A DNA stretch of 64,000 bases from contig SEMN01000049.1 in assembly GCA_005408345.1 (NCBI GenBank), forward strand, positions 620,001 to 684,000, in the 5' to 3' direction. This document shows positions 50,201 through 61,057 of this stretch, one piece after another. A program made the translations under genes and the position numbers. The first letter of the stretch is position 1. Each line of letters opens with the position of its first letter. Origin of the DNA: Macquaria australasica (lineage: Eukaryota > Chordata > Actinopteri > Centrarchiformes > Percichthyidae). Under the pieces are notes generated by a model. That model did not search any database. It was not told the DNA's origin and saw nothing but the letters and a program-made list of their open reading frames with translations.

Positions 50201-50873
50201 ATGTCTGTTTTGTCACGCTTAGCCTTAACTTCTTGATCAAACCCACAGAGCATTTGCTAGTGACAAGCTTGTCCAAGCCATTACCAGGCTGCAGTTTGTT
50301 TGTTAGGTGAATCTTGTACTTAATGGCTGGCAGTTCAGCAGCATTTAAGTGCCTACATTTCGACCAATCGCACAGTAGAATTAAAGTTGTTTAAATGCTG
50401 CTGAAATGGCTATAAGAAGCAAGTGACTGGCACAGTTTTCAACCTGGTTGTAGCCTGGACAACTTCTTACCAGCTCATTGTAATTACCGGTAATGTAACC
50501 ACAGCCTCAGACCTTCTTTACTGCGACATTTCCTCCAATAATGCAAACCACCACGTGATGACTTGAAGTCCACTTTGGTTGTAATTTTCAGTTGTTGCAT
50601 TGAATGACTTGTTTTCTGTCCGGTAGGATTTTAAATTCAAAATCCAAATTTGCTTGGTCATGGAGGGCTCTCCTATCAGTTTTCAGCCTTGCAGTGTTCA
50701 ATTCCAAGAGCGACGAGTAAAAAAAGCTTTTTGATTCCCTCCTTTGCCTTGTGGCTTTATTGCTAGGTGCACATACTGTAGTGCCATATATTTTACCTTT
50801 TGTGTTAGAGGCCATCAGTCTTGTAGGTACGATTTGTTTTTTGTTTTTTTTGGCTTTGCTCCCACCCCAATTT

Positions 50874-50874
<1 letters not shown>

Positions 50875-50948
<74 letters not shown>
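50875..50948. repeat. (AC)37 microsatellite
   Basis: An uninterrupted AC run of 74 bp, in the distal cd164 3' UTR. It creates an artefactual repetitive frame on both strands. Confidence 0.95.
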
Positions 50949-50951
<3 letters not shown>

Positions 50952-51098
50952 TTCACACAGCCATATGTAACCACTTGCAGGTGCCACTATGCCTCCTGAA
51001 ATGTTTTGTGCTTATTTTGTGCCCTTTTTTTCTCTCAGACCTTTTTTTATTTTGTGCCTTGGTTTCTAGTGTTGCCTTTAGTTTCACGATGTTAAACA

Positions 51099-51104
51099 AA
51101 TAAA
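51099..51104 (+). terminator. Distal cd164 polyadenylation signal
   Basis: AATAAA followed by AGTTTGAATATTGTTAAAAC and, downstream, the GT-rich run CACTGTGTGTACTC. Confidence 0.55.
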
Positions 51105-51129
51105 GTTTGAATATTGTTAAAACAAATCA

Positions 51130-54100
51130 CTGTGTGTACTCTCATTTGACAACAGTGTCAACTTTCTTGGAGCCGGTCATTTACATGACAAATCACAAGT
51201 GGGACGATGACACACAGCCAGGTCTCAGAGCAAGGCTCCATCGCCATGGTTACAATTGAAGGGCTAGTTGCCCGGACAACAAAAGGTATCAAGTTCGGGC
51301 TTTGCTTTGTCTTGCCCTGTGTGTGTGCAGCTAATGCTAGGTCAACAAGTTCTCTTGTTAAAGAAGAAATTAACAAAGCAGTGCTTAACAAACCATTTAA
51401 TCAAACCATACTTTCAGTTTCTAGACATTTAGGTATCTGCAAATTCTTTACCTATGAAATCTGGATTTGGCAATAAATATATTTCTAGGTGTATTTTGTT
51501 AGCGTTGGACAGAGCCAGGCTTGGTGCTTCCCAACTTTATGCTAAGCTAAGCAAACCAGCTGCTGGAGTTCGCTTCATATTTACCGTACAGACGTTAGAG
51601 TTTGTATTTTTTTTTTGGACAGTATTTGTAACTGGCTGAGGGACATTGTTTCACCCACTGTCAGCTTTACCTGCTCCTCTGTCTGAGTGTGTTGGTCAAT
51701 ATGCTTGGAGTCTACTTGGAAAAGCACAAATACAATTTACAGGCATAATCTGATTCTTATTGGCATACATTTCTGATGTTGCTGTATCCACCACACCCTG
51801 TCTCCTTTCTCTACCTGATAATCTAGAGTAGTTGTTCCCAACCTTGGGTTTGGGACCCTCCACGAGCTCCCAAGATAAATCGGAGGGGTCATCAGATCAT
51901 TGAAGGGATAAGAAAGAAAAAAATGTATATCTGTGTTACATATAATTATTCATATTTTTTTTCTGATTTTTCTAGAGAAATACTCCATTCACCTCTTCAG
52001 CCCTGTAAATATTTCTCACATGAAACAATCCTTAAAGGAACTGCTCACATCTCATGCCTGCAAGCATTCATTTTAAGGGGTCACAAGCCCGAAAAGGTTG
52101 GGAACCTCTTCTCTACCTGAAAATACAGAGGGGCGACACTAGTGCCCCCCTTTGGCCATACACAAAATAATAGGCTTACAATGATCCACTGTATGGTCAC
52201 AGCTTTTCCTAAAGTCTATATAATGATATTTTATATAATAAAGTTCAATAAGAGGGCTAATACTTGAACTGGTGCTCACCTAGCTTAGTGTCTTAAATTA
52301 CTCTACACTTCATGTGTATCATTCTCTTGATGTTCACTACTTTCTGTGTATGACAGTAATCAACATGTTTTTGAAAAGGAAAGGAAGTACAAAGTTTATT
52401 GCAGCCATGTGCAAACATTAATAACACTGCCATTATTTGCCTTCATGTACTATTAATGTCCAAACAGGTCAGTGACTGCCAAAACCAAAGAAACCACCTC
52501 TGTTCAAAACAACCTGTTTGTTTTTCACTGTGCTGCGCTCCTGACAGGACACACGCACAGTTTCCGAGGTCACAGCAAGGTTCTGCTTATGTAGCAAAAA
52601 CTGTTAGCTCTAAAGGAAATGTTTGTGTGCATGCGTGTCTGTGTGTGCACACTCAAGTATCATGGGTCATACACTTGACAACATTCTTGAACGAGGTGTG
52701 TGCGTACAAAATGTGTTTGTGCTGAGCAGACTGTTATTCTTCCAGTGGCCCATAGTCCCCAGCTGGCACGGTTTCCCAGAACCAAAGAGAGTTTCAGAAG
52801 AGAATGTTTTTTGGACAACCACACCACAATGTCTCTCTTGTGTCCATTAAAAACAATCTGCAACCCTGCACTTAGTATGTGCTGCTACTAGACAGAGATA
52901 GAAAAGCTTGTGCTGCTCTATCAAGACCATCTCTTATGGGCCTTTGCTACAGCCAACCAACTTTTTAATAACCAGTAAACATGTGTTCACACATTGAGGA
53001 TGTTACTTTTCTCCATGTAAACTTGACTGCAGGCAAATGTACTCCTTGTTCTTGTTTGAGTGTTACACTGTAGGCATATCTTCATAAGATGATGGACTTG
53101 TGGCTGTTTATAGGCAATCCTTTCACACACCCACAACAAAATGCCTCACACAAACTCATATCTACCCAGCCCTCCTACATACACTGCTCTCTGAACACAC
53201 CACTGCTATTCAGCACCAGACAAAAAGAGGGGTGTGCAGTCACAGGGTATCAGAGCTGCAGGGTCAGGAGAGTGGATGGGAGGGGATGGAGATGTTGTAT
53301 GTGGGCACGGAAGGGTCGTGACTGGCCTCAGCTAACCAGATTGCTGTGTCCAGTCATGCTCTGTAATCTAATATGTGAGCACAGAGGAACAATGCATTAG
53401 GTTTAGTCTCCTCTCATACGCCAGCTCAGTCCGTTTAACTATGCAGTGAACTCCGAGTCATGCCAAGAATACCAGGACCAAGCAATGTCAGCTAGATAAT
53501 CAAGTGAAAAGTCTGAATGCAGAAAGCAACAATAACAACCAACAGTTTGTTTTTATTCCAGATGGTGGTATAGGGAGTGACTGAGATTAGCTTTAAGGTC
53601 AAAAATTCTTGTAAATGTGTATCAAAAATGTGACCTGATGAGACAATAAAAATGTTGACCGAGGCCCGATAATGAGGAGATAATGCAGGAATGTTGAGGC
53701 AGCTTCACATGTGGTTATTCACCCAATAAAAGGTGGCTGACTGCAATAAGCAGAGCAAATATAAAAGCCTCAGCCACGCCAGAAATGTAACCTGTCATTT
53801 GATTGGCCTGCAATTAAGATGAGTAATAGTGTTCATAGTTGAAAAGAATTGAGCCGTTTTGGCTTTGTGAAAAAGCAAAACCCTGTGTCAAAAAGCGGTT
53901 CCTCTCAGTTGTGCACAGCGATACAAACCACATCCGTTTGTCTTGTGGTCAGGGCCACATTTACTCAGCTGTCCAGCCAGCTGCTGTAACAGAGTTCACA
54001 AAGCATTTGGTCCATCTCTATTACAGACTGTTCAAGACAGTAGGAGCTTGATGCTGCACAACATTATAAAGTTATGCCTTATCATTATAAATGCAACTGT

Positions 54101-54470
54101 ATGGTGTATCAGGAGTAACAGCCTCCACATTTGTAAAATAGACACAATAGGCTGAGCACTGCCACCTAGTGGTTCTTCATATGAAGTCCAAACAATGGTG
54201 GAGAATTCGAGAAAAACATTTGTGTTGGCACGCAAGTAAAATGTGAACAAAAATGTATTTACAATATATAGAGAGAATAAGCTTTATTAAAACATTTTAA
54301 ATATTAAAAATAGATTACTCCAGCTTCATTTGATGAGATATAAGGTCATAGTTCATAAACTACGCACCCTCTACCTATGAAGGAGCCTGTATGTGCAAGA
54401 TTTCATTTAAGTCAATCACCCTGTGCTTAAAACGTTTGATGAGTAACACATTATCAAGTCCTGTGTAAAA
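51130..54470. other. Intergenic between the cd164 and cep57l1 3' ends
   Basis: Two genes converge here. Apart from a short inverted-terminal repeat element at 51829-52110 I see no gene, RNA or regulatory structure. Small open frames lack recognisable content. Confidence 0.5.
51829..52110. repeat. Short element with GTTCCCAACCTT inverted termini
   Basis: GTTCCCAACCTT (51834-51845) and AAGGTTGGGAAC (52094-52105) are perfect 12-bp inverted repeats near the ends of a 280-bp segment. The internal features GGACCCTCCACGAG and GGGGTCACAAGCCCGAAAAG recall a common fish MITE of the GGTTCCCAACC type. No clear target duplication was found. Confidence 0.6.
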
Positions 54471-54481
54471 CACAAAAACAC

Positions 54482-54487
54482 TTTATT
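54482..54487 (-). terminator. cep57l1 polyadenylation signal
   Basis: Minus-strand AATAAA (plus TTTATT) about 110 bp beyond the cep57l1 stop. Confidence 0.6.
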
Positions 54488-54595
54488 CCCTCTTTTCATT
54501 TGTTACTAAAAATGTCCCAGATGCCATTTAAAGAGACGGGGGGGGTCTTGTGGTTCAACCAGCTGTAGTATCAGCCCGCACACAGAAAGGTCTTC

Positions 54596-57500
54596 TCATG
54601 TTTCCCAGGAGAGGTCGTCTTGTTTTAGGCTGTTTCTGAACTTCTGAGTCTCTCTGAGAAGCTGCAGGTTGTTGCGAGTGGCCCCACCTTTCTTTCCTTT
54701 CTGTTTAGCCTTGACGGGAGAAGGAACAGGTGGCTCGATCCCACTCATCTTCTTGGCTGTGTGTTCGTCAGCGCATGGCTGGCTCTGGGTCAATTTATGG
54801 ACCTGTGCAGGAGCCGAAGACAGAAAACATTAGACACCTACACTATCTACACAATTAGTAATGGGGAATCAGCTGACACTACATACAGATGCTGGACATA
54901 CTTAAATTTCTATTGGCATACAATGCTTTAAGTTCCTTAATGAGGTTAGAAATTGTGCATTTGACCATCTTCACAAACGTTCCTCTGGATTATTCCGAGT
55001 GATGGTTCACATACCGTCTGCTGGTGTTTGCGGAGCTTGGTGATCTGAGCTCCCTTCTCCTCCATCCTGGCGACCAACCTCTCCAGTTCTCTCTGCAGAT
55101 CCTGCCTCTGCTCGCGATGTTGGGTTGCATCTATCTGACCCACCAACTCCTGATGCTCACTGACAAAAACCCCCAACACAGATTACTAAATGTGTTAAAG
55201 AAAAAGTAAAACAAAACAATTATAATGAAAAAAAAGGCTTACTCACAAGCTCATTTGTCCTAGCTCGTCCTGCAGAGCCAAGAGCAGGTCAGACAGCGAG
55301 CCCAGCGACTGATCTGCTTGTTCGGGCTCCCTGTCAGGCTTGCAAGAAGACGTGGAAGATAGAGAAGAAAAGTCCTTTTGGAGGCTTTTCTTGGCTCCAC
55401 AACCAGACCTGTGCAGAGAGCTCACTCGTTCGCACAGCTGGGGCTGATGGTGCTTCATCATGTGAAGTATACTTTGTATGTTGGCGTGGACTGAATGGCT
55501 TGGGCTTGTCGACTGTGACAGGTAGGGGAAATCAAAATCAATCAAAAAGAATCAAGACAGGGAAACAGATAATGGTACGGGGTCAGAACTGACTTACCGT
55601 TCCTGCAACAAAGGGCATTTTTTTGTGCCTTGGGCCACTTGGTGATGCCAGCTCATTCTGTCTGGAGGTTTTCTGAAGTAGAAGACAGCTGTTATCACTA
55701 CTATGTGCAAACAAATAGTTTCCTCATCAACTAAATACAGCTTTATCAGTAAGAAAAGTACCTTGATGGTCTTTTTTGTTTTCTTCTTCTTCGGCTTTAC
55801 CTCTTCAGAAGTTGGCAGAGACAATCGAAGGTTGATGTCCAACTCCTTCCGCAGCTGAGGACATGGCAACAATAGTGTGGTTAAAGTTTTTTCCCCCCTT
55901 TTCAAGATTCTTTGTTGGCATTTTAGCATTATTAGACAGTAAGTTGTATGTAACTTAAAACCTACTACAATTAATTTAAAAAGAAACCAAAAGTAATGGA
56001 AATATAAAAAGAATTGCTCATTTTTATTTCAAAGAGCTGATCCAAAAAGTGAAGTGCGCGCGACTGACCTCGTCTGCTTTCTCCTGCACAAGTTTACGCT
56101 CATGCTCTTCTTTCAGTAGTTTTTGCTCCAGAATGGCAAGCTTCGTCTGAAAGCAAAATTGCATTGAAATAGCGATCTCACCATTCAGCTTGTGACGATT
56201 TGTGTTTAGACTAATCAATTGGAAAATCGTGAATTACCTCTGCCAGAGTTTGGGTCCTACTCAGTTTGAGACACTCTGATTCAAGTTTCTCCAGCTTCTC
56301 CCGCTGAGATTGGGTGTTTGAGCTGCTTGGCTGCTGGTTCTGCAGTGAAGCCTGGTGGGGAGATAAACAGAGATTATATGGCAGCTACATCCAGAGATGC
56401 TAGTAAGTACTGGAACACAGATGATGAATGGGGTCAGGATATAAACATCACTTTTTATCCTTTTGTGAAAGAGTTAATTCAGTGTTATTTAAAACATATT
56501 AAGCCTGTTTTCCAGTTTGTTAATATATTTAGATTCTTTCAGTTTGTAGCCTTTTGGTCTACCTGATTCTCCAGGAGAGCATTCCTCTCTTTCTTAGCGT
56601 GTTCAACCATCTTCCTCATGTAGTCCAGCTGCTTCTCAAGAACCTTACACCGAGCCTCTGCAGACTGCAGCTTCAAGTCCAGCTCTGTTATCATAAACAC
56701 AGAGACAACTGTTAAAAGACATCTACAGGAAAGACTTTTCATAATGTCCAAAAAAACAGCAGTGGCCTCTCCCTTTGCACCCTCCATCCCTTACCTTTCC
56801 TGCCAGAGTTGTCTGTCTCAGGCAGGCTGGCTGCTGGTTGACTGGGCACTGTGTAAGATGCTTTAACCTGTTGATGATTCTGAGCATCATGGGAGAACTG
56901 CTGGTAGCTCTTCTCCGCTTGCTTCCTTTCCAGCTCCAACCTCCTGATTTTCTCCTGGAGGGTCTTCAGTGCATCAACAACAGCTAAAAAGAGTTAACAA
57001 AAAAACTGAAAAGCATACCTGGTAATTGTAGCAGGCAGAAGGTGGGCACACTGTATGATATAAGAAGCTTGACATGTTGGCTGTGCCATACCTCTGCTGT
57101 CAATATTAGGTTTGGTCTGAGACACCCGAGGGCTGGTCATCTGTGGGTCCATGCTGATGGATGAGTGTGCAGAGAGCTCCAGCTGTCTTGGTATTGGTAG
57201 TATCCTGTCTGGAGGCTGGTAATAGCTCCCAATGTAACTGTTTTTGGAGGGTGAGTCTAAAATCTACAGACAAGAAGAGGAGGAAGTTTCTTTAGAAACT
57301 GTAAGAAGGCTGCAACTTCCATTATTGATTGTCAATTGTCAATCAAATGCCTATAAGAAAGTTCCCACAAGTTTTGTTTGAGTAACAGTCCAATACCAAT
57401 ATAATTCAATATAAATTCCTACATTTGTGGAGCTGGAACCAGACAAGTTCACTATTGTTTACGACTTAAATGACTGGTCGAAATTGCTGTTGGTGTGACG

Positions 57501-57846
57501 ATCGACTAACGTTAACCGATTAATCGACCAATGGTTTAAGCACTGCACTATACCTCAGTGCACCAGCTTTCTGCAACAAGAAGCCCGTCGTCCAAACCAG
57601 CCCGCCAACGTTACGCAAGCGAAAACCGATTTATTTGCAAACAACGCAGAGACCATTTGCCACCTTAACGTGAATCAGTAACGACCCCCCCTTTGCAACC
57701 GTCCTCGCGTAAGTTAAGCCGGATGAACGTAACCAAAAAAACCCACTAGTAAAGCTCCTTCAGATAACCTAACAGGCGACGACAGCTTGGCGAAAGTAAA
57801 CAACGCCGAAGCTAACGGCTGTTACCTGATCGTAGCGAGTCTCCAT
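54596..57846 (-). CDS. cep57l1: CEP57-like 1, centrosomal coiled-coil protein
   Basis: Eleven exons join in phase: 57846-57826, 57263-57092, 56983-56795, 56684-56563, 56351-56238, 56146-56069, 55854-55762, 55672-55598, 55512-55247, 55159-55015 and 54802-54596, giving 493 aa (human about 460). Family landmarks are AVVDALKTLQEKIRRLELER (start of the CEP57 centrosome-localisation coiled coil, about residue 64), CKVLEKQLDYMRKMVEHAKK, EEHERKLVQEKADE, the Lys-rich stretch KPKKKKTKKTIK, PFVAG in exon 8, and in the C-terminal microtubule-binding domain LLLALQDELGQMSFEHQELV and MEEKGAQITKLRKHQQTV. CEP57-family proteins bridge pericentriolar material and microtubules and keep centriole engagement. Exon 8 also has a longer open frame, but only the frame giving KKMPFVAG matches the family. 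It is head to head with sesn1, as in human 6q21. Confidence 0.93.
57320..57545. repeat. ATTAATCGATTA-type repeat (copy 7, degenerate) in cep57l1 intron 1
   Basis: Weak copy: GAGTAACAGTCCAATACCAA, CTACATTTGTGGAGCTGGAA and CGATTAATCGACCAATGGTT (57518 onwards, approximate) follow the family order. Confidence 0.5.
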
Positions 57847-60778
57847 CCTGTGAATCGTGTGTTTACATCTGATATTCTCGGACTGACTGCTTGTGTAAGT
57901 TGTAGATGGTCGTTATGTAGCCAGGATAGCTGACTTCGAGCGACCCGTCCCCCGTCGCCACCGGGCAGTCCGGGCTTTTTAAATTTCCCTCCTCTTCGCC
58001 GCCTTCGTCTCTGTGGTTCCGCCTGCGCGCTGGTTCCTTCTCCGCCTCCCCGATCCGGAGCCACGCGGACTGTTCAGCGCAGTTTAAGACAAATACCTAC
58101 ATCTGATGAAGGTTTTGTCGCGTCTGACAATTTAGATAAAAGGAAAAAGTGAAACTTATCAGAACTGTCTAATTTCACCCCCTAAAGACTATCTATCCAC
58201 ATCTTTAACGAGATGAAATGAAATATTTTGAAATATTGAAAATGTTCAAAGCCATTTAAAACAAACCCCACATGTTGGCTACTTCTCATAAGTAATTTAT
58301 TAATAAGTGATCTGTTTTAGATTAATTGCTGTGAATGCTCACTGCGTTTATAATACACTAACCCTTCAAGAAAATCTAGAGGCTTTATTTATTTATTTAT
58401 TAAATGGGTGTATGTGAAGTGAAGAAAACAGGCCCCTTAAAACAAAGCTGAGGGTGACACATATTGTACACTGTTACACATCCCCCAAAATACAGAGGAC
58501 ATGACCTCAGTGTCCTCGGTGGTAGCTATGGCCTTGACTGGTGTATGTGATTTAAGAAAGCACCCTTCGTGGTCTGCAAAATGGGAAGTTGGAGTACATC
58601 ATATTATGTGGAGACGTGCCCACTTTGAACTAAAAACACAATTGCTGAAGCCATTTGAAGCATTTTAGGCTATTGTCGGTTAGTAAAGTGTCTTTAGCCA
58701 GTAAATCAATCAATCACCCTGTAAACATTTGCACAGCAGTATGCAAATAGCAGCATGTCTGCAGTGTGGCAGGTGTGCTGCTCTGAGATAAACAATGTAT
58801 TTTCTGTAGAACTTGCTTTGGTATTTGCGTTTCCTCCAGTTCCCTGTTTCCAGATTTGTGCATGCAGTGTAGATTTATGTTTTTTGTTAGGGCTAACCCT
58901 TTTGTTCCTAACACAGGCTCACACTTCATGGCGCATCAGAATCCAATTTTAACTTCTCTCAGACAAGGTTGACGTAGATATTTGTGTGGTCATATTATTA
59001 TTTTTTTTTTTTACTGGCATCGACAGTTTCAGTGTGCGTAGTTTGGCAGTTTGGTTAAATACAAATTAGGTTAAATACAAAACGCATTAAATGGAAATGT
59101 ACAACATCTCCCTCTTTCTCTCTCCTCTGCCTGTCTTTCACTTATTTCTGATAAACAAGAGAAAGGGGGGGAGGAGGGGGCTGCTGCCGACCAAATGTAT
59201 GATGGGAGATGTAGTTCTGAAGGGCTGCCCTACATAACACGCACCGATCGAAGAAAACTCAACTCCCATGAAACCTTTCCCCGCGAGCTTGGCAACTAGC
59301 CTCCAACCAATCAGTTGTCAGAATCCACACGGCATGGCCCTAGAATGCCCACGGACACCTCCCATTGGCCAGCCACCTCTGCCAATCAAATGTTTACCCT
59401 CAAGTCTTTGCCTCCTGCCGTTTGGTCAGTGCTGCGTCGAGGCGTCCCGCTGCAGAAGACCTGCGCCGAAGAATGTGGATAAAGTGGGTATTTCAGAATG
59501 ACACTTTCTGCTTTTGGTCCACAGTGAGAGGTTTGTGTGTAGGAATGTTGTTTTCGCCGCGGTTCTGCTGTACTTTACTGATGTCTTTGTCAGCGGGCAG
59601 CTTGAAAGCCCTGACGCGAAAGGAAGGCAGGGGGGAGACTGAATGGAGCTCACTAACTGACAAGTTGCGCATTTGCACATTTTTAATCATGATGTGTCTT
59701 TTATTTCAATGAAAAGTCATTAACTGTTAACCAACGTCGGTTCATTATGGTTGGCAAAAGCTGTTGGTGGCAGTAACACTTTAATTGCCAGATTATAATG
59801 GCTTGTAACATCAGTAAATAGTCTGAACTTAAACCAGGCTTTTTTCTTTGAAGTTGGTAACAGACCAAATATCAACATGTTGCAATTAATAAATTACTGG
59901 TAAACTATTTCAGCATGATCTGGGTTTAAATCCCTCTATTGCTGCCAAAGCCCGACTGATACTGGCTTTTTGATACCGATGTCTGTATTTATTTTAACAG
60001 GCATATATCGGTTGATATTATTGTTTTTATTGCATTTGATAAAAATCCCTTCAATTTTGTTTTAAAGAATTGTGACAATATACATTTGTCAACCGTCAGA
60101 GATTTTTCCATACCATATATACCGTGGTATCAATACATTTGATATTAATGTGATATCAGTGTGTTGGGCCATTGTGTGCAGTATTGTAAATCAATCAGTT
60201 GGATTTTTACATGACATTTTGCACGATTGTGATAAAACACCTTGATTTGTCCAGTATTTCATTTGTTGGATTATGTAATGTCAGGTTATTTTATCCATAA
60301 ATTTCTCATGTGATTTTCTTTTCTTTGAAAATTTACTTTGTCACAATATATATTGTGATATAAAAATACATATATTGATAGAGGATTTGTTCATTTCGCA
60401 CACCCCTTTTACTGATCAGACATTTTACGGTTGAAAAATAAACTTGTAAGTGTAAAGTATGTAATTGCAATTTGCAACACTATTTCTAAATTACAGCAAA
60501 AACATTTTTGGCATTTTTGTTCTACAATTTCTTGTTATTTATCAGTTTATTTATACCAATATATGTGTGATATATGTGCGATTTTTCAGTCTGACTCAAA
60601 TTCCTCCAATGTTGTCTGACACTGAATGACATTATGTGCATGCCCACCCACAGTTCGCCTTTAGAATAACATTAAAATTGTTAAAGGTTGTTTTGATGCT
60701 GTGATGTAAAACAAAGACTATGTTATTTGCTGTGTAGCCTGTTGTAAGACAGCACAAACGTTAGTCCTACATCAAAAG
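57847..60778. other. cep57l1-sesn1 divergent intergenic region
   Basis: The first 230 bp beyond the cep57l1 start are GC- and CpG-rich and probably hold its promoter. The middle is AT-rich. From 59160 to 59480 there is a second GC-richer patch (CCAATCAGTTG, CCAATCAAATG and CCATTGGCC give three CCAAT boxes) that could be the sesn1 promoter with a non-coding exon. The stretch 59950-60370 is rich in ATATCG/GATATC-type words and resembles degenerate fish repeat sequence. I see no other gene. Confidence 0.5.
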
Positions 60779-61057
60779 ATGGAAGTGCAGGACCAGGAGT
60801 CTCTGAGGAGATGGGATGGGCTGGGCAGCCGGGATACCATCTCCAGAACTGAGGCCATGGAGAACATCTGCCAGGAGGTCATGAGGAAAGTGGAGGCCAT
60901 CAGGCCCATACCATCATCGGCCCTGTCACCGCCAGCCTCGGGAAGCCCTCCCAACAGTGACCTGAATGACATCCTGACTTACCTTCTCATGCTCTCCAAA
61001 CGGTGTCCCTTTGAAGACGTCAGGGAGCGATGCATTCGACTTCTACAGGCCGTCCAG
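60779..61057 (+). CDS. sesn1: Sestrin 1, first coding exon (partial gene)
   Basis: The exon encodes 93 residues starting MEVQDQESLRRWDGL and ending RLLQAVQ, then donor CAG|GTAGGAG. The order RWDGL-SRD-(T)-AxENI, LxxLLMLSKRCPF-DVRE matches the long (T1) isoform N-terminus of vertebrate sestrin 1. The shorter sestrin isoforms lack it. Sestrins are stress-induced, bind GATOR2 and restrain TORC1, sense leucine, and carry an AhpD-like alkylhydroperoxidase fold, which lies in later exons not in this window. I did not find the next exon (it should encode an ELGIRIPRPLG-like segment) before the right edge, so intron 1 exceeds 2.9 kb. A probable acceptor (GTAAGACAG) lies upstream of the ATG, so a non-coding exon may precede it. 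Sesn1 rather than sesn3 is chosen from the head-to-head placement with cep57l1. Confidence 0.9.

Larger units (their letters stand above)
47208..51120 (+). other. cd164: cd164 3' UTR (about 3.9 kb)
   Basis: No gene-like frame or splice structure is seen until AATAAA at 51099-51104. CD164 has a long 3' UTR in mammals, so one long UTR is the simplest reading. It contains a 74-bp (AC)n tract at 50875-50948. Earlier polyadenylation signals are possible, for example AATAAA at about 47893. Confidence 0.55.

Noticed and set aside
50588..50999. Long open frames on both strands (Cys-Val and Thr-His repeats)
   Set aside because: They are translations of the (AC)37 microsatellite.
51158..51476. Overlapping frames downstream of cd164
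   Set aside because: No homology, no supporting splice sites; probably intergenic.
54160..54185. CACTGCCACCTAGTGGTTC motif resembling a CTCF core
   Set aside because: CCACCTAGTGG fits the CTCF core loosely, but the same words occur in fish repeats; too weak to call.
55594..55929. Longer frame over cep57l1 exon 8 (PPDRMSWHHQ...)
   Set aside because: It is in a different frame; the frame in phase with neighbouring exons gives KKMPFVAG, which matches the CEP57 family.
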